A stretch of DNA of 64,000 bases from Prevotella sp. E9-3 (GTDB lineage: Bacteria; Bacteroidota; Bacteroidia; Bacteroidales; Bacteroidaceae), in assembly GCF_022024015.1 (NCBI RefSeq), contig NZ_CP091786.1, forward strand, positions 1,302,001-1,366,000, written 5' to 3'. Each line of letters begins with the position of its first letter. Position 1 is the stretch's first letter. The notes below the pieces were generated by a model. It did not search any database and had not been told where the DNA came from. It was given only the letters and a program-made list of their open reading frames with translations. Of this stretch, positions 17,933 to 26,189 are shown piece by piece. The position numbers were made by a program, and so were the translations under genes.

Positions 17933-20524
17933 ATGATTACCAAACGCTTCGCACTATTATCATGTAGCCTTTTTTTGTCACTGCTTTCTGTCTGGGCACA
18001 AATAAGGGGTGTTGTCGTTGATGCCGACGATGGCTATCCTGTTCCCTATGCAAGTGTATTATATAAAGGAAATGATATTGGTGCGAAGTGTGATGGCGAA
18101 GGCCGTTTCACAATCAGTCGTCATAATGGATGGCGACTGACATTTAGTGCGGTAGGCTATCAGTCTCAGATAGTCAATGTGTCCTCTTCTACTCCTGTGA
18201 CATTGACTATCCGACTCAAGCAAGAGCAGCAGACGCTTCAGGAAGTTACGGTGAAATCCAAACGTTCATCGCGCTATCGCAGGAAAGACAATCCGGCAGT
18301 AGAACTGATGAGAAAGGTGATTGCTCATAAGAAGCAGAACGACCTGAAGCAGCACGATTTCTATCGATATACGAACTATCAGAAACTTGGTCTTGGCTTG
18401 AACGATGTGAATCCCCTTATGCTGGATAAGGGCATTTTCAAGAAGTATCCTTGGCTGGCCAGTCAGGTAGAGGTGAGCCAGTATAATGACAAACTGGTGT
18501 TGCCGCTTACTGTCGATGAAACGGTGACCGAGCATCTCTATCGTAAGAATCCTAAAAAGGAAAAGACCATAACGATAGGACAAAAGTCGTCGGGTGTGAA
18601 CGACCTCTTTCAAACGGGTAATATCCTGACGACTGTGATGCGTGATGTGTTCAGCGATGTGAACATCTACGACGACTACATCCTGCTGTTGCGCCATAAG
18701 TTCAGTAGTCCCATTGGTAGGGATGCCATTCAATTCTACCGTTTTTATATTACTGATACAGTCTATGTAGGGCATGATCGTTGCATACATCTTGATTTCG
18801 TTCCCAATAACCAGCAGGATTTTGGCTTCCGTGGACAGATTTTTATTGTTGACGATTCTACTTATCAGGTGAAGCGCTGTGAACTGTCATTACCAAAATC
18901 TACTGATGTAAACTGGATTGAAGGTTTCCAGTGTATGCAGGAATTCACCAAGCAACCTGATGGAGAGTGGTTGCTCACTATCGACGATATGATTGTTGAA
19001 TTGATGGTGACAGACTTTATTACCCGTGCCATCATTACCCGAACCACTCGTCGTAGTGACTTTGATTTCTCACCAATAGCCAAGAGTGATATGAAGGGTG
19101 GAGAAGAGGAGGTGGTTCCTGGCTCTACTCATCGTGATGAGGCTTTCTGGAACCGGCATAGAATGGTTGAATTTACCAAAAGTGAGCGGCAGATGGGAAG
19201 TTTCTTGAGTCATATTGAACAATTGAAGGGCTTTAGATATGTGATCTTCGTCCTGAAGGCACTATTTGAGAATTATCTGGAAACAGGTTCGCGTGAGCAT
19301 CCAAGTAAGTTTGATGTAGGTCCTGTCAACACAATGGTGTCTCAAAATTTCTATGATGGGTTAAGGTTGCGTATGAGTGGACAGACCACAGCCAATCTGA
19401 ATCCACACTGGTATGCAAAGGGATACTACGCTCATGGCATGCGTCATAATGAGAATTACTATAATGCGGAAATCACCTATTCACTGAGAAAATGCGAATA
19501 TCTGCCGCAAGAATTTCCCATGCGCGCTATTTCTGTCTCGTCTGGGCGCGATGTTGCTCTGCCCAGTGATAAGTATGGGCCATCCGACAAGGATAATGTC
19601 TTTAAGTCGTTCAAAGTTCATGATATAGACAAAATGTTTATGTACAATACGCAGAAACTGAACTTTGACTATGAGACTGCAGGGCATTTGCGTGTGTCGT
19701 TGGGCTTGAAGACTGAGAAACTGAATCCTATCGGAAATATTGCTTTTATACCTCTTAGTAGTATGTCTTCGAAAATGAATTCTTCGCCTTCGACGACCAC
19801 CCCTGCATCCCTTTCCGATATCCGCACAACTGAGGCTACTTTCGGGCTCCGCTTAGCTCCTAAAGAAAAGTTTTTCAATACGAAGCAGCGTCGTCGTACC
19901 CTGAACAAAGATGCTTGGTTTGTGAGTATTCAGCACACTATGGGCTTGAACCATTTCATTGGCGGACAATATAAATATAACTTCTCTGAGATGGAGTTCT
20001 ATCGTCGTAATTGGTTGCCGATGAGCTGGGGACGCATAGATCTAAGAATGAAGGCTGGCGCTCAATGGAATCAGGTGCCTTATCCGTTGCTCATCATGCC
20101 ACAGGCAAATTTGTCTTATATTCTCGATTATTCTGCCTTCAATATGATTAATAATATGGAGTTCCTGAACGACCGCTACGCTTCGTTGATGCTTACTTGG
20201 GAAATGGGCGGAAAACTATTCAACCGCATTCCGCTTTTACGGAAACTGAAGTGGCGTGAAGTGGCAGAGTTTAAAACCTTATGGGGACGATTGTCTGATA
20301 AGAATAATCCCTTCTTACAAAATAATGCAGGTAGTGGCGTGCTGATGTATTTCCCAGAGGGAAGTTCTGTTTTGGATGGAAAACAACCATATATGGAATA
20401 TGCGGTTGGTGTTCAGAATATCTTTAATTTGATTCAGATAGAATATGTTCGTCGATTAAACTATCTGAATCTGCCTACGGCCCAAAAGCATGGCATACGT
20501 ATTGTGATTAATCCTACATTCTGA
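17933..20524 (+). CDS. DUF5686 / carboxypeptidase-regulatory-like outer-membrane protein
   Basis: 863 residues. A signal peptide (LFLSLLSVWAQ) precedes a carboxypeptidase-regulatory-like beta-sandwich (about 23-105, VVVDADDGYPVPYASV) and then a long region that matches DUF5686 as I remember it, including PAVELMRKVI, RHKFSSPIGRDAIQFYRFYI and a C-terminal barrel-like part ending GIRIVINPTF. Family members are large outer-membrane proteins of Bacteroidota with no established function. It starts at the base after the stop of the inositol-phosphate synthase, so it is co-transcribed with it; a part in handling inositol lipids at the outer membrane is possible but unproven. Confidence 0.8.
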   Translation: MITKRFALLSCSLFLSLLSVWAQIRGVVVDADDGYPVPYASVLYKGNDIGAKCDGEGRFTISRHNGWRLTFSAVGYQSQIVNVSSSTPVTLTIRLKQEQQTLQEVTVKSKRSSRYRRKDNPAVELMRKVIAHKKQNDLKQHDFYRYTNYQKLGLGLNDVNPLMLDKGIFKKYPWLASQVEVSQYNDKLVLPLTVDETVTEHLYRKNPKKEKTITIGQKSSGVNDLFQTGNILTTVMRDVFSDVNIYDDYILLLRHKFSSPIGRDAIQFYRFYITDTVYVGHDRCIHLDFVPNNQQDFGFRGQIFIVDDSTYQVKRCELSLPKSTDVNWIEGFQCMQEFTKQPDGEWLLTIDDMIVELMVTDFITRAIITRTTRRSDFDFSPIAKSDMKGGEEEVVPGSTHRDEAFWNRHRMVEFTKSERQMGSFLSHIEQLKGFRYVIFVLKALFENYLETGSREHPSKFDVGPVNTMVSQNFYDGLRLRMSGQTTANLNPHWYAKGYYAHGMRHNENYYNAEITYSLRKCEYLPQEFPMRAISVSSGRDVALPSDKYGPSDKDNVFKSFKVHDIDKMFMYNTQKLNFDYETAGHLRVSLGLKTEKLNPIGNIAFIPLSSMSSKMNSSPSTTTPASLSDIRTTEATFGLRLAPKEKFFNTKQRRRTLNKDAWFVSIQHTMGLNHFIGGQYKYNFSEMEFYRRNWLPMSWGRIDLRMKAGAQWNQVPYPLLIMPQANLSYILDYSAFNMINNMEFLNDRYASLMLTWEMGGKLFNRIPLLRKLKWREVAEFKTLWGRLSDKNNPFLQNNAGSGVLMYFPEGSSVLDGKQPYMEYAVGVQNIFNLIQIEYVRRLNYLNLPTAQKHGIRIVINPTF

Positions 20525-20782
20525 TTTTCTGTTTTTTTCGGCAAGGTAGGAGAAATGCCATAAATGTAATTATATACGCTTTTCAGCTGCATATTTATTA
20601 TGTTAAAGCGCGCGAGAATCGCACGGAAATCACCAACTCCTACTTTGGACTTCTCTGTGCGAAATATGAGCAAGTTGCGAGTGAGTTGTGTGTAATTCGC
20701 AACTTATTAAATATCAGTTAATTACAGAGTATACACTCAAAAAGTCATCCTTTTCTCCTTTACCTCCCCTGAATATAGCCTG

Positions 20783-20936
20783 CAATAGAACGGTAATTAT
20801 ACAGCAACTGAATAAAAACTATACTGCAATTGCCATTCAGTTATGTAGCAATTGCCATTCAGTTATGGTATAATTGCCATTAGGTTTCGGTATAATTGCC
20901 AGTAAGTTTCGGTATAATTGCCAGTAAGTTTCGGTA
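20783..20936. repeat. 22-bp tandem array A (about seven units)
   Basis: Five well-conserved contiguous units (20827-20848, 20849-20870, 20871-20892, 20893-20914, 20915-20936) and two degenerate ones to the left. Core: TGCCATTCAGTT then GCAAT. There are no spacers, so it is not a CRISPR. Same family as the arrays at 50859-50990 and 63263-63416. Confidence 0.92.
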
Positions 20937-21085
20937 AAAGGGGCATTTTATTGAAACATGGGTCGTTTTTGGATAGGTTCGCCGTTCTAGTTTGCGATTT
21001 TTGTTTGTCTTAATTTTCGAAAATTGTTTCGTATAAATATGTATTTATATACGATCGAACATCATCCAATTATTGCCGCCATTTG

Positions 21086-21121
21086 TCTGTTAAGCCATGA
21101 TAATCTGTTAAGCCATGATAA
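21086..21121. repeat. 18-bp tandem duplication
   Basis: TCTGTTAAGCCATGATAA occurs twice in a row at 21086-21103 and 21104-21121, just before an orphan terminator. Confidence 0.9.
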
Positions 21122-21138
21122 GTAGATAATAAAAAAAG

Positions 21139-21169
21139 CTGGGAGTATCTCACGACAGTCCCAGTTTTT
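21139..21169 (+). terminator. Orphan intrinsic terminator
   Basis: CTGGGA / TCCCAG stem (21139-21144 with 21159-21164), preceded by A7 and followed by T5. It lies 615 bp past the nearest upstream gene, so it may end an unrecognised short transcript. Confidence 0.65.
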
Positions 21170-21281
21170 CATTTTCTAACTAACTTATTATCAACTATTC
21201 ATTACTCATTTTTTCTGCGTTTGCGTTGCAAAGATACACAATAATTGATGAATATCAAAAGAATAATTGTAAAAAAAGCAC

Positions 21282-21320
21282 GTAAACGTTTGCGGAATCG
21301 CTTAAAATTGTGTAATTTTG
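21282..21320 (+). promoter_or_regulatory. Promoter with overlapping LacI-type operator
   Basis: TTTG (21289-21292), 20 nt, TAATTTTG (21313-21320) is an exact consensus promoter. The palindrome GTAAACGTTTGC (21282-21293), one base off the classic GCAAACGTTTGC LacI-family site, covers the -33 box, so self-repression of the following LacI-type gene is likely. Confidence 0.75.
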
Positions 21321-21347
21321 TGGCATAAATCATAAAAGACTACCATT

Positions 21348-22364
21348 ATGCCTAAGCATCGAGTATCATTGAAAGACCTGGCTCAAGAGTTAGGAGTGAG
21401 TATAGCTACCGTTAGTCGTGCCTTGCATAATAGTCCTGAGATAGGGCAGGAGATGCAGAGAAAGGTGAAGGAATTGGCGCAGAAAATGAATTACAAGCCG
21501 AATCCGTTTGCTTTAAGTTTGCGAAGTGAGGCTCCAAAAGTGATTGGAGTCGTAGTGCCCAATTTGGTAACTCATTTCTTTGCTGCGGTACTTGACGGTA
21601 TAGAATCAGAAGCACGAAAAGAAGGGTATAATGTGATTAGTGCTAATAGTCATGAAAGGCAGGATGATGAAACACGAGCCATTGACAACTTTAATAGTAT
21701 GCATGTGGAGGGAATCATTGCTTGCTTAGCGCAGGAAACGACCGACTATAGTCATTTTGAAGAAATATCCAGAATGGGTATTCCATTGGTGTTTTTTGTA
21801 CGAACAATGCCCAATGCGCGATTCTCATGCGTTACAGCCAATGGAGCTGAGGCTGCCCAGCAAGCCACTCAGCACCTTATTGATACAGGTTCACGACGTA
21901 TAGCATTTATTGGGGGGCCTAATCATCTTGATATAGTTCAGCGTAGAAAACATGGCTATTTGGAAGCCTTACGCGAGAATCGTATTCCTATTGAGCGTGA
22001 GCTGGTTTCATGCCATCGTATAGATTATGATGTGGCGCTGCAGGAGACTATCCGTCTTTTGAGTATGCCCAATCGCCCGGATGCCATTCTGGCTTTTAAT
22101 GATATAGTGACATTTGCAGCTTTTACGGCTATCAAGCAGAAAGGTCTGCGTATTCCTGAAGATGTTGCGCTGATAGGTTTTACTGACGATAATCATGCTC
22201 GATATGTTACGCCTCGTCTCTCTACCATCGAAGACCAGTCGCAACTTATTGGTCAGAAAGCGTGTCAATTGCTTTTGCGTCAGATTAAAGGTGATACGAA
22301 AATATACCAGGAGGTTGTTCCATTGAAAATTGTGATTAGGGAAACATCAGCGAAGCATCAGTAA
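21348..22364 (+). CDS. LacI-family transcriptional regulator
   Basis: 338 residues. The N-terminal helix-turn-helix VSLKDLAQELGVSIATVSRA (about 6-25) and hinge helix NPFALSLRS are standard for the family, followed by a periplasmic-binding-protein-like sensor domain (about 62-335, VIGVVVPNLVTHFFAAVLDG ... ALIGFTDDN). Such proteins repress or activate sugar-use genes in response to a small sugar ligand. It stands alone: no transporter or glycosidase operon adjoins it, so targets are likely elsewhere besides its own promoter, where a near-perfect operator is seen. Leader of about 28 nt. Confidence 0.93.
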   Translation: MPKHRVSLKDLAQELGVSIATVSRALHNSPEIGQEMQRKVKELAQKMNYKPNPFALSLRSEAPKVIGVVVPNLVTHFFAAVLDGIESEARKEGYNVISANSHERQDDETRAIDNFNSMHVEGIIACLAQETTDYSHFEEISRMGIPLVFFVRTMPNARFSCVTANGAEAAQQATQHLIDTGSRRIAFIGGPNHLDIVQRRKHGYLEALRENRIPIERELVSCHRIDYDVALQETIRLLSMPNRPDAILAFNDIVTFAAFTAIKQKGLRIPEDVALIGFTDDNHARYVTPRLSTIEDQSQLIGQKACQLLLRQIKGDTKIYQEVVPLKIVIRETSAKHQ

Positions 22365-22405
22365 CGTTTTACTGATGCTTCGCTGATGTTTGTATGTTCT
22401 ATTCT

Positions 22406-23350
22406 TTATCTACGTCCTCCACCGGAACGATTACCTCCTCCTCCTGAACGACTTCCTCCAGCTGAACGGTTGCCACCACTTGGGCGAGTGCTAACTGCTG
22501 AGCGGTTGCCACCACTTGGACGGCTGCTAACTGCTGAGCGGTTGCCACTAGCTGAGTGAGTGCTAACAGCAGAACGGTTTGCAGAAGTACTCATCGATGA
22601 GCGGTTTGCAGTGGTGCGGGTCGATGAAACAGTTGAAGCCGTACGGTTTCCTACGTTGTTGTTATGTCCGCTTGCAGGTGAAGATATGCGGTTTGGAGTA
22701 CCGTTGTCGTGCCGGTCTCTATTGTGAGTACCGTTATTGTGTCTGTCGCTGTTATGGTTACCTCTATCATATCCGTCATTACGATTCCTGCCATTATGGC
22801 TGTCGTTGTTGTGATGACGATAATCGCCTCGGTCCCAGCTGTTGCGCATACCACTATAGCGATGACGATCCACATGGGGACGATAGTAGTTGTGTCGATG
22901 TTCGTAGTAGCTGCGACCACCGTTCATTCTCCAGCTATGTCCGCCCCGATAGGTGACATAGAAGCGGGGACGACCGAAATAGTAGTAATCACGATACGGG
23001 TAGCGGGCATAGATGCCAAAATGCCAGTAGCCGGCACTCCAATAGAGTGGGCGATAGAAATAAGTGGCTGCACAGAAAGCATCCCACTGCCAGCTATATA
23101 GGATGAAACGGATATCGGCATTACGGCGATCCCAATAGGGGCCGAATACATCGGTATGACTGGTGACACCCATCAGATAGTCAAGATTTATCTCATAGGC
23201 TGCCTCATACTGCGCATCGTTCAGGTTCAGTTCATAAGCCATTTTGTCTGTTAAAAACAGCGCTTCATTACGAGCCTGTTCGTAACTCATGGCATTTGCC
23301 TGTGCTGCTATTGCCAGCATGGCTATCAGTGAAAGTATCATCTTTTTCAT
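22406..23350 (-). CDS. Secreted low-complexity Asn/His/Arg/Ser-rich protein
   Basis: 314 residues from ATG 23350 (MKKMILSLIAMLAIAAQANA, a signal peptide); the longer frame adds nine unlikely residues. The first half (about 20-150) is a compact region rich in Tyr and Trp (e.g. YRPLYWSAGYWHFGIYARYP). The second half is disordered, first His/Asn/Arg/Asp rich, then with repeats of the type GNRSAVS-RPSG and an end of Gly-Arg-Ser. The positively charged C-terminus could interact with nucleic acid or polysaccharide. I do not recognise a named family. A TATCTTTG element lies 50 bp upstream; no operon partner. Confidence 0.75.
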   Translation of the reverse strand: MKKMILSLIAMLAIAAQANAMSYEQARNEALFLTDKMAYELNLNDAQYEAAYEINLDYLMGVTSHTDVFGPYWDRRNADIRFILYSWQWDAFCAATYFYRPLYWSAGYWHFGIYARYPYRDYYYFGRPRFYVTYRGGHSWRMNGGRSYYEHRHNYYRPHVDRHRYSGMRNSWDRGDYRHHNNDSHNGRNRNDGYDRGNHNSDRHNNGTHNRDRHDNGTPNRISSPASGHNNNVGNRTASTVSSTRTTANRSSMSTSANRSAVSTHSASGNRSAVSSRPSGGNRSAVSTRPSGGNRSAGGSRSGGGGNRSGGGRR

Positions 23351-23399
23351 AATCGTATGGATTTTATGTTCAACCATCGTTTAACTATCTCTTCTGGTG

Positions 23400-23407
23400 C
23401 AAAGATA
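23400..23407 (-). promoter_or_regulatory. -7 element of the low-complexity protein gene
   Basis: TATCTTTG followed by GCA on the minus strand; the -33 box is poor. Confidence 0.5.
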
Positions 23408-23422
23408 GATGAAAAAGATAAA

Positions 23423-23463
23423 GAGAAAAAGGGATTTTCCCTAAACTGATGGAGGAAAATCCC
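23423..23463 (-). terminator. Terminator of the polysaccharide locus
   Basis: On the minus strand a 10-bp stem GGGATTTTCC / GGAAAATCCC (23454-23463 with 23431-23440) followed by TTTTTCTC. It overlaps the stop codon of the CapD-like gene, the last gene of the leftward locus. Confidence 0.8.
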
Positions 23464-25415
23464 TAATTGAGAATCTGTTGGATTATTCTTGCCCCCCCCC
23501 AGTTTGGGTCGTCAAGAACACTATATACAGAATTGTTACTCTTATATTCGGGTACGATCTCTTTCATTGCTTTTACTGTCTTCATGTTGTCATACAGCAT
23601 ACATGTGTTCAACAACGTGTCGATAGCTTTACAAACTTCTTCGTAGTTGTACTCGCGTACAGAAGCAATACGAATCTTTTCATGGAACGACGGTTTGGTT
23701 GACTCTTTTTCGTTGAGCACCTCCTCGTATAGCTTCTCACCTGGACGCAAACCGGTATATTTAATCTCAATATCCTTGCGTCCGCTAAGCTGAATCATTC
23801 GACTTGCCAAATCAGAAATCTTCACAGGTTCGCCCATGTCGAATACGAATATCTCTCCACCATTACCCTTGGTTCCTGCTTCGAGTACCAGCTTGCAGGC
23901 TTCAGGAATCAGCATGAAATAGCGGATAATGTTTGGATCGGTCACGGTGATAGGACCTCCGTTTTTAATTTGCTCCCTGAACAATGGGATGACAGATCCA
24001 TTAGAGCCCAATACATTACCAAATCTCGTAGTAACGAACTGACAGTGAGAATCCTTCGTGGCAGGATCTTGAGTCAGATATTTATTGAGCGATTGAACAT
24101 ATATTTCGCAAATACGCTTTGAGCATCCCATTACATTGGTCGGGTTAACAGCTTTGTCGGTAGAAATCATGACAAATTTCTTAACCCCATATTTTACAGA
24201 CAAATCGGCGATGACTTTAGTGCCCAGAATGTTGTTTGTGACACTTTCTGAAGGATTGTCTTCCATCATGGGAACATGCTTATAGGCGGCAGCATGGAAT
24301 ACATATTGGGGGCGATGCTTTTTAAACAGATATTCCATGTGCTCTTTCTCACAGATGCTGCATACAATTATTTCTGCCTTGATGTTGGGCCATTTTTTCT
24401 CCATCATCAGGCAAATGTCATGTTGAGGTGTCTCTGCCTGGTCAATGAGTACCAGCTTGGATGGTTCATAGCTTGCAACCTGATTTACAATCTCACTACC
24501 AATACTGCCAGCAGAACCTGTGACCATGATGCAATTGCCTTTCAGCTGCTTGCCAACCGACTCCAGGTCAACTTGAATTTCATCACGCGGCAGAAGGTCC
24601 TCAATACTAATCTCCTTTACCTGTGGAGATTGCATAAATTCACTCCATTCTTTCTCTTCCTGCGTCATGTAAATTTTGATGCCGGCAGCGATAAGTTGGT
24701 TCTGGAAAGTTTTATTGCTTCGGAATGCGCGCATGCGGAATGGAGAAATAATGATAGCCTGGATGTCGTTATCTTTCATCGTTTGCACAAGCGAATCATC
24801 AAGGTAGTAAACCTTAAATCCCATTAGCACACAGTCCTTATTGTCATATTCGTCTGAAATAAAGCCTTTAAGCTTAAAGCGTGTGGGCTTTTCGCTTCTG
24901 ATATGTTTGGCAATACCGATACCTCCGTCTCTTACACCATAGATATAAGTGTTGACAGACAGTGAGTTGGCAAAATAGAGTTCGTAAACAGTTTTTACAA
25001 ACATACGAATGCCCCACATCAAGATGGTGGCAATAGAAACGCCCGATATGATTTCACGTCCGCGAAGATGTGATAATATATTATAGCCTGCAAAGGTATA
25101 GTGGATGGCGTAGGCTATTACGGTTCCGAACAGCATAGCATAGCCTACACGTTGTAAATCGACAAATGAAGAATAACGGAAAATTCCTGAGTAAGTGCGT
25201 AATAGACGGAATCCGATGATAAAGAATACTATATATATTGCAGCATTCAGATTCAATCCTGTAAAATCATGGACAAGAGCCTCACCTCCTCTGAAAAGTA
25301 AGAATGAAAATATTAGCGAAAAATAAAGTGTAAATACATCTAATAACAGAATACACCAATAAGGTAAAGCTTTTTTGGTGAAATACCAATTTGCAAGTCT
25401 AGCTGATATCTTCAT
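23463..25415 (-). CDS. CapD/WbpM-like UDP-sugar 4,6-dehydratase (membrane)
   Basis: 650 residues. Four or five N-terminal membrane helices (about 15-130) lead into a first nucleotide-binding-like domain and then the catalytic short-chain-dehydrogenase domain, which opens with the NAD-binding loop GSAGSIGSE (about 300). Downstream, YVFHAAAYKHVPMME and STDKAVNPTNVMGCSKR supply the active-site region, with Met in place of the usual Tyr as in the FlaA1/WbpM group. It makes a 4-keto-6-deoxy UDP-sugar at the inner membrane face for polysaccharide building blocks. Last gene of the locus, with a TATCTTTG element about 100 bp upstream that may give a separate transcript. Confidence 0.9.
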   Translation of the reverse strand: MKISARLANWYFTKKALPYWCILLLDVFTLYFSLIFSFLLFRGGEALVHDFTGLNLNAAIYIVFFIIGFRLLRTYSGIFRYSSFVDLQRVGYAMLFGTVIAYAIHYTFAGYNILSHLRGREIISGVSIATILMWGIRMFVKTVYELYFANSLSVNTYIYGVRDGGIGIAKHIRSEKPTRFKLKGFISDEYDNKDCVLMGFKVYYLDDSLVQTMKDNDIQAIIISPFRMRAFRSNKTFQNQLIAAGIKIYMTQEEKEWSEFMQSPQVKEISIEDLLPRDEIQVDLESVGKQLKGNCIMVTGSAGSIGSEIVNQVASYEPSKLVLIDQAETPQHDICLMMEKKWPNIKAEIIVCSICEKEHMEYLFKKHRPQYVFHAAAYKHVPMMEDNPSESVTNNILGTKVIADLSVKYGVKKFVMISTDKAVNPTNVMGCSKRICEIYVQSLNKYLTQDPATKDSHCQFVTTRFGNVLGSNGSVIPLFREQIKNGGPITVTDPNIIRYFMLIPEACKLVLEAGTKGNGGEIFVFDMGEPVKISDLASRMIQLSGRKDIEIKYTGLRPGEKLYEEVLNEKESTKPSFHEKIRIASVREYNYEEVCKAIDTLLNTCMLYDNMKTVKAMKEIVPEYKSNNSVYSVLDDPNWGGARIIQQILN

Positions 25416-25513
25416 ACGACTATGATTAATTTTCTTTTATTTTGTGATATTTCTCTGATGTTGTAAATTATAGTAATATACTATTAACACCATTCTCCGT
25501 TCTAGAATCGTGG

Positions 25514-25521
25514 CAAAGATA
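25514..25521 (-). promoter_or_regulatory. -7 element upstream of the CapD-like gene
   Basis: TATCTTTG on the minus strand, about 98 nt before the start codon; -33 box unclear. The gap 25416-25603 to the sugar transferase gene contains nothing else recognisable. Confidence 0.45.
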
Positions 25522-25603
25522 CAAAAAAAAACAATTGGTTAAAAATTTTTACTGAATAATCTGTGAAAAACTATGAAAAATATTGATTTGAATAGAACAA
25601 TCA

Positions 25604-26188
25604 TTAGATTTTTTTCCCAAAAATTAGACTTGTGAAAGTCTTCCACAGTATAGTAAGGTCAAATTTCCATGAACTGTTTTCCATATAGTAAAGATCGAGT
25701 TCCAGGCGTCTTAACATTTTTTCCATGGTGTCGGTATAGCCATTATAGAGTGTAGCATAAGAGGTTACACCCGGGCGGATAGCATATAGAAGCTCGTAGC
25801 GCGGATCAATCTCCATGATTTTATCGATGAAGTATTTCCTTTCAGGACGTGGGCCTACAAACGACATGTCACCTTTCAGTACATTCCATAGCTGGGGCAG
25901 TTCGTCTAGGTGGTGCGAACGGAGAAATTTACCGAATTTTGTAAGTCGCTGGTCGTCCACTTCTGCCAACTGCGGAATGCCGTTGCTTTCGTTGTTTACT
26001 ATCATGGTGCGGAACTTGTAAATAACAAAAGGCTTTCCTCCCTTACCAATACGTTCTTGGGCGAAAATGGCTGGTCCTTTATAGCTGAGCTTTTGTACTA
26101 TATATATAAAAAGGTATAATGGTGAGAAAATGACGATTCCCACAAGTGCTCCCAGAATGTCGAATATGCGTTTAATGAGATTGTTCAT
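25604..26188 (-). CDS. Monotopic sugar-1-phosphate transferase (PglC/EpsL type)
   Basis: 194 residues from ATG 26188; the longer frame overlaps the upstream gene. A single re-entrant N-terminal membrane helix (IKRIFDILGALVGIVIFSPL) is followed by the bacterial sugar transferase core: AQERIGKGGKPF, IYKFRTM, HLDELPQLWNVLKGDMSFVGPRPE with the Asp-Glu dyad, and a C-terminal YYMENSSWKFDL. It moves a sugar phosphate from a UDP-sugar to undecaprenyl phosphate, the first step of repeat-unit assembly. It lacks the long N-terminal domain of WcaJ-type enzymes. It directly follows a polytopic enzyme of the same step. Confidence 0.92.
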   Translation of the reverse strand: MNNLIKRIFDILGALVGIVIFSPLYLFIYIVQKLSYKGPAIFAQERIGKGGKPFVIYKFRTMIVNNESNGIPQLAEVDDQRLTKFGKFLRSHHLDELPQLWNVLKGDMSFVGPRPERKYFIDKIMEIDPRYELLYAIRPGVTSYATLYNGYTDTMEKMLRRLELDLYYMENSSWKFDLTILWKTFTSLIFGKKI

Positions 26189-26189
26189 T

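Larger units (their letters stand above)
20525..21347. other. Gene-free 823-bp region
   Basis: No credible gene on either strand. It holds a 22-bp tandem array (20783-20936), an imperfect AT-rich palindrome around 21030-21055, an 18-bp direct duplication (21086-21121), an orphan terminator (21139-21169) and the LacI-type operator/promoter (21282-21320). Confidence 0.8.
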
